Shown piece after piece: positions 18,226 to 27,158 of a stretch of 64,000 nucleotides of DNA. Position 1 is the first letter of the stretch. Every line of letters starts with the position of its first letter. The notes under the pieces are model-generated. The model saw only the letters and a list, made by a program, of their open reading frames with translations. It was not told the origin of the DNA and made no database searches. A program made the position numbers and the translations under genes. Location: the NCBI RefSeq assembly GCF_030124375.1, contig NZ_JASKLS010000002.1:511802-575801 (forward strand), given 5' to 3'. Source of the DNA: Sinorhizobium sp. 6-70 (GTDB lineage Bacteria; Pseudomonadota; Alphaproteobacteria; Rhizobiales; Rhizobiaceae).

Positions 18226-18248
18226 CGCCCCAACGTCTCGTTGGGGCG
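18226..18248 (-). other. Perfect hairpin after the binding-protein gene
   Basis: CGCCCCAACG and CGTTGGGGCG pair as a ten-base stem with a three-base loop, 21 bases after the stop of the substrate-binding-protein gene and 31 bases before the nitrilase start. There is no U-run on either side. It probably stabilises the upstream mRNA or reduces read-through into the amidase gene. Confidence 0.6.
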
Positions 18249-18268
18249 ACTGTTCACGATGGGTGTTC

Positions 18269-19156
18269 TTAGATCATGCCTTGCGATTTCAGGAATTCGG
18301 TCGCCACGTCTTCCACTGTTCGCTTGTCGACATCGACAGATGCGTTGAGTTTTGCCATCGTCGCGTCATCCAGTTTAGCGGACAGGCCGTTGAGGATCTC
18401 CGTCAGTTCCGGCGAACCGTCGAGCACCTCTTTGCGGATAACCGGCGTCAGCGCATAGTCCGGGAAATATCCCTTGTCATCCTTGAGGACCACGAAATTG
18501 AAGGCCGGAACACGGCCGTCCGTTGCGAAGACCAGGGCGGTGTCTATCTGGGAGTCCCGAAGCGCCTGGTAGACGAGGCCGGTATCCATTCGCTTTACGT
18601 TCTCGCGTCCGAACTCGAAGCCGTAGGCCTGTTCCAGTGGCTTGAGACCGTCGGCGCGAGCATAGAATTCAGCGTTGCACCCGAAGGTGATTATGTCGCC
18701 GCCGCCGATCTTTGAAGCGAGTTCCGACAGGGTCGAAATACCCTTGGCGGACGCGTCGTCCTTCCGCATCGCGATCGCATAGGTATTGTTGGCCTTGGAG
18801 GGATTCAACCAGACGAGGCCTTTGGCGGCGTCAAGCTCCTTGACCTTCGCGTAGGTCGCGTTCGCATCGAGTTTGTCTGTGATCTTGTTGAAGGTAATCA
18901 GCGACGTACCGGTGTACTCCCAATAGACATCGATCTGTCCGGCCTCCTGGGCCTGGCGCAGCGGTGCAGTGCCGAGGCCGTCACGCTTGTCGACCGTGAA
19001 CCCCTTCGCGCGCAGGAGCTGGCTCGTCATCTCGGCCATGATCTGTTGCTCGGTAAAGTTCTTGCCGCCGACGACGACGTCCTTGGCGGTGGCGACGACT
19101 GCTGTCATGGCGAACGCAATTCCCGCGACCAGACAGGTCAATCCCAGTTTCTTCAT
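18269..19156 (-). CDS. Quaternary-amine/osmoprotectant ABC transporter, substrate-binding protein
   Basis: A 295-residue periplasmic binding protein of the OpuAC/ProX (OsmF/YehZ-like) type. A Sec signal peptide covers residues 1-24 (cleavage near VATA-KD). The mature protein opens with VVVGGKNFTEQQIMAEM, the family signature, and includes DVYWEYTGTSLI. Ligands in the family are glycine betaine, choline and related methylated amines. It follows two permease genes and one ATPase gene in the same operon. The exact ligand is not readable, though sarcosine oxidase genes elsewhere in the window fit a betaine degradation theme. Confidence 0.92.
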   Translation of the reverse strand: MKKLGLTCLVAGIAFAMTAVVATAKDVVVGGKNFTEQQIMAEMTSQLLRAKGFTVDKRDGLGTAPLRQAQEAGQIDVYWEYTGTSLITFNKITDKLDANATYAKVKELDAAKGLVWLNPSKANNTYAIAMRKDDASAKGISTLSELASKIGGGDIITFGCNAEFYARADGLKPLEQAYGFEFGRENVKRMDTGLVYQALRDSQIDTALVFATDGRVPAFNFVVLKDDKGYFPDYALTPVIRKEVLDGSPELTEILNGLSAKLDDATMAKLNASVDVDKRTVEDVATEFLKSQGMI

Positions 19157-19190
19157 GTTGTATTCCCCTTTCTAGTTAATGTGCGCCCGT

Positions 19191-19928
19191 TCAACGAAGC
19201 GGGTTTACTCCCCTGGGTATCAGCCAGTACTGACATTGGCCGATGACGAAATCAGCGACGATGGCAAGGATCGCGGTTGGGATCGCGCCAGCGAGCAGCA
19301 TTGACGAATCCATCAGATCAATGCCGGTAAAGATTAATTCTCCTAGCCCGCCGCCACCGACGAGGAAGGCAAGGGGCGCGGTACCGACGTTGATCGCAAT
19401 TGCCGTCCTGACCCCGGCCAGGATGACGAACAGGGCGTTCGGCAACTCCACGCGAAACAGGATTTGGCTGTCGGTCATGCCCATGCCAGAGGCAGCCTCG
19501 ATGAGGTGACGCGGAACCATGCTGAGCCCTGCGATGGTGTTGAGCACGATCGGCAGAAGTGTGAGAACCGTGAGGCCGAACACCGCGGATGGTGCGCCAA
19601 TTCCAAGGAATGTCATCGCGAGCGCCAGCACGGCGAGCGTTGGGATCGTTGTCCCAAGATTGATGACCTGAGTGATCGCGTCCGCATGATAAAGCAAGGG
19701 CTTGCGGGTCAACGCAATCCCGAGCGGCAGGCCGATCGCGAGAGCCAGAGCACAGGAATAGAATACAAGCTGGAGATGCTGGCCGGCCAGATAGACGATA
19801 TCACCCCAGTAGCTCAAAATCGCGTTGAGCAGACCCGAGGATGCCGCCCAGGCGCCGAGTGCGAATATCGCGACCAGGGTTGTCAGCCTGCCATAGGATG
19901 CCAGAGGAGAGCGTGTGATCGTATTCAT
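19191..19928 (-). CDS. Quaternary-amine ABC transporter, permease 2
   Basis: A 245-residue inner-membrane permease of the OpuBB/ProW type with about six hydrophobic segments. The EAA loop that contacts the ATPase is visible as LIEAASGMGMTDSQILFRVELP. Its start overlaps the ATPase stop by four bases. It forms the pore together with the other permease of this operon. Confidence 0.92.
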   Translation of the reverse strand: MNTITRSPLASYGRLTTLVAIFALGAWAASSGLLNAILSYWGDIVYLAGQHLQLVFYSCALALAIGLPLGIALTRKPLLYHADAITQVINLGTTIPTLAVLALAMTFLGIGAPSAVFGLTVLTLLPIVLNTIAGLSMVPRHLIEAASGMGMTDSQILFRVELPNALFVILAGVRTAIAINVGTAPLAFLVGGGGLGELIFTGIDLMDSSMLLAGAIPTAILAIVADFVIGQCQYWLIPRGVNPLR

Positions 19929-21028
19929 TCGCGGTAACTCGCGCCAAGAAGTTGGGTGATGCCGCGCTGAGTCACATAGCCCTTGTAGAATCCGTCGTGA
20001 TCGACACAGGCGAGCCAGGTCACGCCATGCGAGAACATGACCGATACTGCGTTTCTCAAGTCGTCCTCGATGTTGATCAGCCCTGGCAACGCCTCGACAT
20101 GGTCGCCGACATTGCCTTTCTTGCCGCGAATTTCGTTCAGGTGCAGGAACCCGCGCGCCCGGCCTTGCGGGCCGACCATGACGATCGTGCTATGGTCATT
20201 GGCTTCCATCCTGGAAACCGCGGTTTCGAGCGAATCGCCGGCGACGACGCTGACCGGCGCCGGTTGCATTGCGTCCTTGACGTTCAGCAGCCGAAGTCGC
20301 TTCAGCGTCCTATCGCTGCCGACGAAGTCGGCGACAAAATTATCGATCGGATTTGCAAGGATCGTATCCGGCTTGTCGAACTGGACGAGCTTGCCATCCC
20401 GGAAAATGGCGATATGGCTTGCCATCTTCACGGCCTCGTCGATATCGTGACTGACGAACACGACGGTCTTCTTGAGTTCGGCCTGGAGCTTCATGAACTC
20501 GTCCTGAATCACTTCCCGATTGATCGGGTCGATCGCACCGAACGGCTCATCCATCAGCAACACGGGCGGATCTGCCGCAAGCGCTCGCACCACGCCCACG
20601 CGCTGCTGCTGACCACCGGATAGTTCCTTGGGGTAGCGGCGCAGGAAAATGGCAGGATCGAGGTTGACCAGTTCGAGCAGTTCCGCTGCACGAGAACGAG
20701 ACTTCTTCCGATCCCATCCAAGAAGGTCTGGAACGACGCAGATGTTGTCTTCTATGGTCTTGTTGGGAAAGAGGCCGATCTGTTGGATAACGTAGCCAAT
20801 CGAGCGCCGTAGCGTGACCGCGTCCAACATCGAGGTGTCGCGGCCGTCGATGAAAATCTTTCCGGAGGACGGCGCAATCAACCGGTTGATCATTTTCATT
20901 GTGGTTGTCTTGCCACAGCCGGACGGGCCAAGCAGGACACACACAGCGCCAGCCGGGACCTCCATGCTCACGCCGTCCACAGCGGTGGTGGAGCCGAATA
21001 CTTTTGTGAGGCGGTCAAGTCTAATCAT
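19925..21028 (-). CDS. Quaternary-amine ABC transporter, ATPase with CBS domains
   Basis: A 367-residue ATPase of the OpuCA/ProV class. Walker A is GPSGCGKTT near residue 36, the signature is LSGGQQQRVGVVRAL, and Walker B is VLLMDEPFGAID. Residues ~250-367 form the CBS-domain region that senses ionic strength in this class. The start shares one base with the stop of permease 1, and the stop overlaps permease 2 (ATGA), so expression is tightly coupled. It energises import of a betaine-like solute and is probably gated by osmotic strength, as in the family. Confidence 0.94.
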   Translation of the reverse strand: MIRLDRLTKVFGSTTAVDGVSMEVPAGAVCVLLGPSGCGKTTTMKMINRLIAPSSGKIFIDGRDTSMLDAVTLRRSIGYVIQQIGLFPNKTIEDNICVVPDLLGWDRKKSRSRAAELLELVNLDPAIFLRRYPKELSGGQQQRVGVVRALAADPPVLLMDEPFGAIDPINREVIQDEFMKLQAELKKTVVFVSHDIDEAVKMASHIAIFRDGKLVQFDKPDTILANPIDNFVADFVGSDRTLKRLRLLNVKDAMQPAPVSVVAGDSLETAVSRMEANDHSTIVMVGPQGRARGFLHLNEIRGKKGNVGDHVEALPGLINIEDDLRNAVSVMFSHGVTWLACVDHDGFYKGYVTQRGITQLLGASYRE

Positions 21029-21681
21029 CAGTTCATCCGCAAGCCTGGAGAGGTGAGAGTTCGCCTGAGCGCAAGCAGCGCGAAGTCTGCGAGGATGGCG
21101 AGAACACTGACGGCGATCGCGCCCGTCACCAGTTGGCGCGGATCGGTCTGGCTGATGCCTCGAGATATGAAGGTCCCAAGCCCGCCGGCACCGATATATG
21201 TCGCAATGGCCGCTACAGCGATGTTGAGCACAACGGCATTTCGAACGCCGTTGATGATGACCGGGAGGGCTATCGGCAACTCAACGTGCCTGAGGCGTTG
21301 GGGGAATGTCATGCCCATCCCGACAGCGGCCTCCCGCAACGACGGATCGACATTCATGATCGCTGTGTAGGTGTTACGGATGATCGGCAACTGAGCGTAG
21401 ATAACAAGCGCGATAACGGCGGGCAGGAAGCCGATACCCTGGCCAATGGTCGAAAGTATCGGAATGAGCATGCCGAAAAGTGCGATCGACGGGATCGTCA
21501 TCATGGCTGCAGCGACGTAGAGCACGCGATCAGCAACGGCCTGGCTTCGGGTGATGAAGATGCCGATCGGCACGCCTGTCAGGATCGCGATCGCAACAGC
21601 AACGCCCACCAGCACGATGTGCTCGATCATGCGAAACCAGATCAGCGGCAAGTTATCGCCGATGAAATGAACAGTTTCCAT
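21028..21681 (-). CDS. Quaternary-amine ABC transporter, permease 1
   Basis: A 217-residue permease with the typical hydrophobic segments and an EAA motif (LREAAVGMGMTFPQRLRHVELP). It is the first gene of the transporter operon, 160 bases after the end of the AraC/GlxA-type regulator on the same strand, so the regulator may be co-transcribed. Similar in layout to the OpuB/OpuC and YehYXWZ systems. Confidence 0.92.
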   Translation of the reverse strand: METVHFIGDNLPLIWFRMIEHIVLVGVAVAIAILTGVPIGIFITRSQAVADRVLYVAAAMMTIPSIALFGMLIPILSTIGQGIGFLPAVIALVIYAQLPIIRNTYTAIMNVDPSLREAAVGMGMTFPQRLRHVELPIALPVIINGVRNAVVLNIAVAAIATYIGAGGLGTFISRGISQTDPRQLVTGAIAVSVLAILADFALLALRRTLTSPGLRMN

Positions 21682-21840
21682 ACATGTGTCCTCCCTCCTC
21701 TTCTTTTAAGAGGTTTCGGAGACAGTAAGCAAAGCGCGCCGGCATTCGAACCTAATGTTCGACGAGAAGTATCAAAAATCCGCCATCGCTGATGCGCACG
21801 GGTGGTGATAGCCCGCCGATCGAGGTTTTAGGCTTCGCAT

Positions 21841-22824
21841 TTAGCATTGGGTGCTGTCGGATTTCCGACGTTCCTCACCAGGACTGTGGCCATAAAGGCT
21901 GCGATAGGCGCTGCCTAGATGTGATGCTGAAACGAACCCGCAACGAAGCGCGATCGAGGCGATCGCTTCCGTGCTTTCTCTCAGGAGGCGGCGGGCCTCG
22001 TTCAAGCGAACGTTCAAATAGAACCGCTGTGGCGTCATTCCGAAATGCTGGTGCCAGAGCCGCTCGAGCTGTCGCATTGAGAGAGTACAGCGTTTGGCGA
22101 CCTCATCTATCGGGACGAGATATTCGAGATTCTGTTCCATGCAGGCAATGGCGGCGGCGACGCGTGCATCGTGAATGTCGTAGCGCCACTGGATCGCCAT
22201 TCGCTGGTGCTCTTCCGGGCCCCGGATACGGGTATGAAGAAACTGTTCCGCCGTATCGGCCGCGAGCTGGATACTGTGGTCACCGGAAATCTGCGCCAGC
22301 ATAAGGTCGATGGCCGCCGTGCCGCCGGCGCAAGTCCAGCGATTCCCGTCACGGACATACAACTCGCGTGTCACTTCGATGTCAGGAAATTCCTCGGCAA
22401 ACTGGCGGATCGATTCCCAGTGAAGAGTGCAGCGCTTGCCGAGCAGAAGGCCCGCGCGGGCCAGGATGAATGTGCCGGTGCTGAGCGCCCCGAGCGGCAT
22501 GCCGCTGACCGCCAGCCGCTGAAGAAAGTGAAAGATTTTCTTCGGGCGCTTAGTCTCGATATCGAGACTGGCCACGACGAACAGTCGGTCCAAAGGCGGC
22601 GCCTCATCAATCGAGGCGGTGCTCGTATCGAAGCCGCTGCTCGAACTGATCACCCCGCCATCTTCTGAAAGAAGACTCCACTCATAAAGCGTGCGGCCTG
22701 ATAGCCGGTTCGCCGCACGTAGGGGTTCGCTGGCCGAGGCGAGCGCCATCATCGAGAACTGCGGCAACAGCAAAAGACCGACGCGTATTGGACGCTCTCG
22801 ATCCCTCAATTCATGCCGCATCAT
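21841..22824 (-). CDS. GlxA/AraC-family regulator with DJ-1/PfpI domain
   Basis: A 327-residue regulator. Residues ~14-180 form the DJ-1/PfpI-like sensory domain (VGLLLLPQFSMMALAS, then CAGGTAAIDLML). Residues ~220-318 form two AraC-type helix-turn-helices (VDEVAKRCTLSMRQLERLW-like and IASIALRCGFVSASHLGSAYR). Such proteins (GbdR, CdhR, GlxA) commonly control glycine betaine, carnitine and methylamine degradation. Its place just ahead of the betaine-type transporter fits that role. It probably activates the transporter operon. Confidence 0.9.
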   Translation of the reverse strand: MMRHELRDRERPIRVGLLLLPQFSMMALASASEPLRAANRLSGRTLYEWSLLSEDGGVISSSSGFDTSTASIDEAPPLDRLFVVASLDIETKRPKKIFHFLQRLAVSGMPLGALSTGTFILARAGLLLGKRCTLHWESIRQFAEEFPDIEVTRELYVRDGNRWTCAGGTAAIDLMLAQISGDHSIQLAADTAEQFLHTRIRGPEEHQRMAIQWRYDIHDARVAAAIACMEQNLEYLVPIDEVAKRCTLSMRQLERLWHQHFGMTPQRFYLNVRLNEARRLLRESTEAIASIALRCGFVSASHLGSAYRSLYGHSPGEERRKSDSTQC

Positions 22825-22902
22825 CTCGTCATAATTCCTTACCCGCGGTCCTTTGAGCCGAATGCCGGGAATCTAGCTAATCCTCCGCGGAATGTGAACT
22901 GA

Positions 22903-25900
22903 TCAAGAGGCCGTATGGGTTTGGCGTAGCTCGGCGAATAGTGCCTGCACGGGATGGGACAGCTGCACACCGTCAACACTGGCCGCCTGTGCCCGGCAGG
23001 AGAATCCGTCTGCCAGCAATGGTGCGGGTCCCGCGTTGGCGACATGAACAGCCCAACTCTGGCTGTAGATCCGCTCCGAAACGTTGCGATGTTCGGCCTC
23101 ATGGCCGAACGTGCCCGCCATGCCGCAGCAGCCTGCGGACTCGACTTTCAGGGCCAGACCGCAGGTGCTGAACACCTTCTGCCAAGCAGCGACCGCCAAT
23201 TGCGCCGTGCTCCGCTCCGTACAATGTGGGATGAACCGAAACTCACGCGGTCTTTTGACATGAGGCAGAATTTCGGGGCGCGCCAGCAGCCATTCCTGGA
23301 TCAGGCCAATCTTGGGGACGGCCTGACCGGGCAGCGCAGCCGGATATTCGGAGCGATAGGTCAGGGTCATGGAGGGATCGATGCCGATCAATTCGACGCC
23401 GGTCGAAGCAAGCGCGCCGAGGTCCTGGCTGTTCAATGCTGCGATCCGCGCAAACTCCCCCAGGAACCCATGAACATGCAGCGGCTTTCCGTTCGGTTTG
23501 AAGGGAGCGAGCCACGGCCGGATACCGATCAGTCGCAGGAGGTCCAGAACCGCCAGAAGCACTTCGGGTTCGTAATAGCTCGTGAAGGCATCCTGTACGA
23601 TTACGACGCTGGCCGCCCGTTCATCCGGAGTGAGTGCCGAGAGAACTGCGGGCGTCGCTATGCCCACCCCACGTCGGCGCAATTCATGCGAAAGCCTGAG
23701 ATATGAGAGTTTTGGCGTATGAACCAACCCGAGCAGCCGCAGGAGACCCGAGCCGGTGAGAGCGTTCACCAGGCGGGGAAACTGCGCCATCAGCGGCATA
23801 AGTTGTTCCAGACGCCCGATCGCATGGTGACGCAGCGGCCGCAGGTAGCGTCCGTGGTACAACTCCAGAAATTTCGCCCGGAATGTTGGTACATCGACCT
23901 TGATCGGACACTGGCCGGTGCAGGATTTGCACGCGAGGCAGCCTGACATCGCCTCATGGACCTGATGCGAGAAATCCCCCTTGTCACGGCGCAGCGTCGC
24001 CATCAGCCGGGCCGGGAAGTTGCGCCATGGCGAAACACGGCGCAGCGCGCGCGCCTCCTCAAGCGGATTGACACCCTCGTCGGCGAGACGGCGCAACCAG
24101 TCTCGCATGAGTTGCGCACGCCCTTTCGGAGAATGACGGCGATCGCGCGTTCCCTTCCAGGAGGGGCACATCGCCTCGTCCGGGTCCCAGGAAAAACACG
24201 CACCGTTGCCGTTGCAGTGAAGCGCCTCGTCATAGCCGACGCGGACCGCAGGTGGAATTTGGCGATCATGCGACCCCTTTGTGGGCACGCCATCGATCCG
24301 CAGGAGCGCTTCATCCGCTGGAGCAGCAATCTTGCCGGGATTGAATTGGTTGCGCGGATCGAACGCGGCCTTCACCGCTTGCAACACCGGATAAAGTGAC
24401 CCGAAAACCTGCGGCGAAAACTCCGACCGCATCCCCTTGCCATGTTCGCCCCAGAGCAAGCCGCCATGGTGACGCGTCAAGGCGACGACTTCCTCGGTGA
24501 TCTCGCGAACCAAGCCTCCCGCCCCTTCGGCCTTCATATCAAGCGCCGGGCGGACGTGCAGCACGCCCGCGTCCACATGGCCGAACATCCCGTAATCCAG
24601 GCCACGGCGATCGAGCAAAGCGCGAAACTCCGCGATGAAATCTGCAAGGTTCTCAGGCGGAACGGCGGTGTCCTCGACAAACGCGATCGGGCGTTTTTCG
24701 CCTTTCATATTCCCAAGGAGGCCCACGGCCTTCTTGCGCATGTCCCAAAGGCGCCGCACTTCTGCCGCTCCGCGCGCGGTGGTATAACCGCGCCGTCCTG
24801 CTTGTCCTTCGGACTTATCGAAATGGCGGGTCAAATTCGCCAGGGCATTCTCTACGCCGTCTTCGCTGTCGCCGACGAATTCGATCAGATTGACGCCCTT
24901 TACGGGCCCAGCGCCGTCATCAGGGAAGTAGCGCTGTACCTGCTCCCAGATCGGGTCGCCCTGCGCCAGTGCCAGCACCCTTGAGTCCACCGTCTCAATC
25001 GAGGCGGGGCTATAGTGCATCAGCGCCTGCGCATCGCGCAGGGCCGCATCGAAACTGTCGTAGCGCTGCACGACCAAGGCCTCGTGAGCAGGGATTGGCA
25101 AGAGGTTCAGCACGGCCTCAGCGAGAAAGCCGAGCGTGCCCTCGGAACCGCAAAGAATCGAGTTCAGGTCGAAGCGTCCGTCATCCCGACGAATATGCGC
25201 AAGGTCGTAGCCGGTCAGGCAGCGATTGAGTTTGGGAAATCGCTCAGCGATCTCCACGGCATGGGCCCGTTGCAACTGGTCAACAACACTGTGGATCGCC
25301 CCAGGCAGATCGCCCCTGGCGCTGACCTTGGCGAGTTGGGTCTCATCCATCGGGTTGGATCGCCAAACCGTGCCGTCAGAAAGCACCGTCGTCAGCTCCA
25401 AGACATGATCACGCGTCTTCCCGTACAGGCACGAGCCCTGACCACAGGCGTCAGTCGAAATCATGCCGCCAATGGTAGCCCGGTTCGATGTCGAGAGCTC
25501 CGGCGCAAAGAACAAACCATGCGACTTCAGCGCAGCATTGAGCTGATCCTTGACCACCCCCGTCTCCACCCGGGCCGTGCGGCGGACCGGATCGATTTCC
25601 AGTATCCGGTTCATGTGACGGGACAGATCGACAACCAGTCCGCCGTTCAGGGACTGGCCATTCGTGCCCGTGCCGCCGCCACGAGGTGCGACGACGACCT
25701 TGGCGAAGCCCGGCTCAGCAAGAAGCTTGGCGATTCGCACCAGATCGTCGCGATTTTTTGGAAAGGCCACCGCTTCGGGGCGCAACTGATAGATCGAATT
25801 GTCGGTCGCAAGAACAACCCGATCTGCAGGTCTCAGCGACAGGTCTCCAGTAAAACCCCGCACCTGAAGCTCAGCGCAAAAAGCCGCATAGAGCGGCAAT

Positions 25901-25932
25901 GGTTCGGGTTCAGATGTCAGCTTGGGGATCAT
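22903..25932 (-). CDS. ydiJ: YdiJ-type FAD and 4Fe-4S dehydrogenase (D-2-hydroxyglutarate dehydrogenase family)
   Basis: A 1009-residue protein, close to E. coli YdiJ in length. The N-terminal half is a FAD_binding_4 domain (APRGGGTGTNGQSLNGG near residue 85) plus the FAD-oxidase C domain. A 4Fe-4S motif (CLACKSCTGQCPIKVD) comes near residue 670. The C-terminal part has CCG-type cysteines (CTERSTAQ and ESAGCCGMAGTFGHEA). YdiJ oxidises D-2-hydroxyglutarate to 2-oxoglutarate and passes electrons to the respiratory chain; I infer the same or a similar 2-hydroxyacid here. The gene stands alone and its promoter region contains a rhizobial repeat block. Confidence 0.92.
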   Translation of the reverse strand: MIPKLTSEPEPLPLYAAFCAELQVRGFTGDLSLRPADRVVLATDNSIYQLRPEAVAFPKNRDDLVRIAKLLAEPGFAKVVVAPRGGGTGTNGQSLNGGLVVDLSRHMNRILEIDPVRRTARVETGVVKDQLNAALKSHGLFFAPELSTSNRATIGGMISTDACGQGSCLYGKTRDHVLELTTVLSDGTVWRSNPMDETQLAKVSARGDLPGAIHSVVDQLQRAHAVEIAERFPKLNRCLTGYDLAHIRRDDGRFDLNSILCGSEGTLGFLAEAVLNLLPIPAHEALVVQRYDSFDAALRDAQALMHYSPASIETVDSRVLALAQGDPIWEQVQRYFPDDGAGPVKGVNLIEFVGDSEDGVENALANLTRHFDKSEGQAGRRGYTTARGAAEVRRLWDMRKKAVGLLGNMKGEKRPIAFVEDTAVPPENLADFIAEFRALLDRRGLDYGMFGHVDAGVLHVRPALDMKAEGAGGLVREITEEVVALTRHHGGLLWGEHGKGMRSEFSPQVFGSLYPVLQAVKAAFDPRNQFNPGKIAAPADEALLRIDGVPTKGSHDRQIPPAVRVGYDEALHCNGNGACFSWDPDEAMCPSWKGTRDRRHSPKGRAQLMRDWLRRLADEGVNPLEEARALRRVSPWRNFPARLMATLRRDKGDFSHQVHEAMSGCLACKSCTGQCPIKVDVPTFRAKFLELYHGRYLRPLRHHAIGRLEQLMPLMAQFPRLVNALTGSGLLRLLGLVHTPKLSYLRLSHELRRRGVGIATPAVLSALTPDERAASVVIVQDAFTSYYEPEVLLAVLDLLRLIGIRPWLAPFKPNGKPLHVHGFLGEFARIAALNSQDLGALASTGVELIGIDPSMTLTYRSEYPAALPGQAVPKIGLIQEWLLARPEILPHVKRPREFRFIPHCTERSTAQLAVAAWQKVFSTCGLALKVESAGCCGMAGTFGHEAEHRNVSERIYSQSWAVHVANAGPAPLLADGFSCRAQAASVDGVQLSHPVQALFAELRQTHTAS

Positions 25933-26014
25933 GGCGTAGACTTGGAATCTGCACGGTCTCTAAAGCACGTCGCATTCAATCGGAGCCATGCGACATGCTT
26001 CAGGTTTTTGTTTT

Positions 26015-26166
26015 CATGCATGTCGTTGTCCCGAAACGGCTGCGCACTTTCGGGCGACATGCACTACAGCGCCGCGCGTCCAATCGGACGCGCCAAGGAC
26101 GCTGTAGCACTTTGAGTTGCTGCATGTTTTTATCCTCAAATCGGCTACGATTAAGGAAACATGCAG
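26015..26166. repeat. Composite palindromic repeat block upstream of ydiJ
   Basis: Two repeat modules lie end to end. The left one (26015-26065) starts ATGCATGTCGTTGTCCCG and ends in GCGACATGCA; its reverse complement recurs at 58551-58597. The right one contains the stem GCGCGTCCAATCGGACGCGC, then CGCTGTAGCACTTTGAGTTG and ends in AAACATGCAG; the reverse complement of its second half recurs at 30396-30470. They carry no open frame and can form several hairpins. I recall such modules as common intergenic repeats in Sinorhizobium and Rhizobium. Confidence 0.8.
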
Positions 26167-26195
26167 TAGGTGAGACCGTGCAACGGTTGACCGAA

Positions 26196-27158
26196 TTAGG
26201 CGGCGCGTATCGATCGGTCGATGGTGTCGACCAACTGGCGAAACACCGGATGATCCGCCTGGTTCTGCTGGCCGTGCATCATTCCCTCGACGATCAGCGG
26301 CTGGTCGCCGACGCTGCCGGGATAGACCTTGTGCAGGCGAATGGATTCCTCCGGCATATGCAAGGTATTGTCGGCACCATGGACGATCAATGCGGGCGGG
26401 AAGCCTTTCGCACCGGCAAGGCCTGCTTCCGGGTCAAAGGCCACGTATTCCTTGTAGGATTTTGCGGTGACATGGCTGCAGCCTGGCCAGCGATCCACAC
26501 CGCCTGCTTCGGTATAGCCGCCAAGCTGTTGGTCGACATAGCCCTGCGTTGCGGGATCCAGCGGGTAGTAGCCGAGCTTCGTCGCCTCGGTGCCGGTATC
26601 GAAAGGCGGGATTGCGGCATTGTCGGCCAAGGCCTTGATGGCAGCATCAGCTGCGGTTTTGTCGGCGCGCAGATCCTGTAGCGCTGCGATGCTGGTGTAG
26701 CTCATCGGCACCCAGAAGGCGACCTGCGGACCGCCCGCCTTGGCGAGCTCAGCAATAGCCGCGAGACTTGCGAGCGAGCCCATGGCCCAGGACGCGACCA
26801 CAGGCATGGCACCAAACTGCTTGCGTGCCCAGGCTACAGCGCCGAGCACCTCGTCCTTCTGGTCCTGGAGGCTGACATTCGTGACGGTGACTCCATCCTG
26901 CGCGGCCGTGTTGCGCACATTCTTGTTGGTAAAGAAGCCGGCGACATCATAGGTCATGACCCGGTAGCCGCGTTCTGCCAATGCGCGGCCGAATAGTTGA
27001 CCATACATGGACACACCCCCGGTAAATCCGGAGTTGAACACGACCGGGGGCAAGCCCGCGTCCGGCGTGGCGGGCCGGAAAACGCGACCGGCCAAGGTAA
27101 GGCTTGCATCGCAGTAGGCGACGGCAAAGGTGATATTTTCGACAATGATGTCCGTCAT
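26196..27158 (-). CDS. Alpha/beta-hydrolase-fold protein lacking a classical nucleophile elbow
   Basis: A 320-residue alpha/beta-hydrolase-like protein. The oxyanion region is VVFNSGFTGGVSM, the nucleophile strand reads VVASWAMGSLASL, and the late His is in MMHGQQNQ. In the family the elbow is Gly-X-Ser-X-Gly; here it reads S-W-A-M-G, with Ala at the nucleophile place, so it may be inactive as a serine hydrolase or use another residue. The start overlaps the stop of the amidohydrolase by four bases, so the two are translationally coupled. The substrate is unknown. Confidence 0.83.
   Translation of the reverse strand: MTDIIVENITFAVAYCDASLTLAGRVFRPATPDAGLPPVVFNSGFTGGVSMYGQLFGRALAERGYRVMTYDVAGFFTNKNVRNTAAQDGVTVTNVSLQDQKDEVLGAVAWARKQFGAMPVVASWAMGSLASLAAIAELAKAGGPQVAFWVPMSYTSIAALQDLRADKTAADAAIKALADNAAIPPFDTGTEATKLGYYPLDPATQGYVDQQLGGYTEAGGVDRWPGCSHVTAKSYKEYVAFDPEAGLAGAKGFPPALIVHGADNTLHMPEESIRLHKVYPGSVGDQPLIVEGMMHGQQNQADHPVFRQLVDTIDRSIRAA

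Noticed and set aside
22954..23706. A 250-codon plus-strand frame opposite the YdiJ gene
   Set aside because: It is antisense to the Cys-rich C-terminal part of YdiJ and has no family motif.
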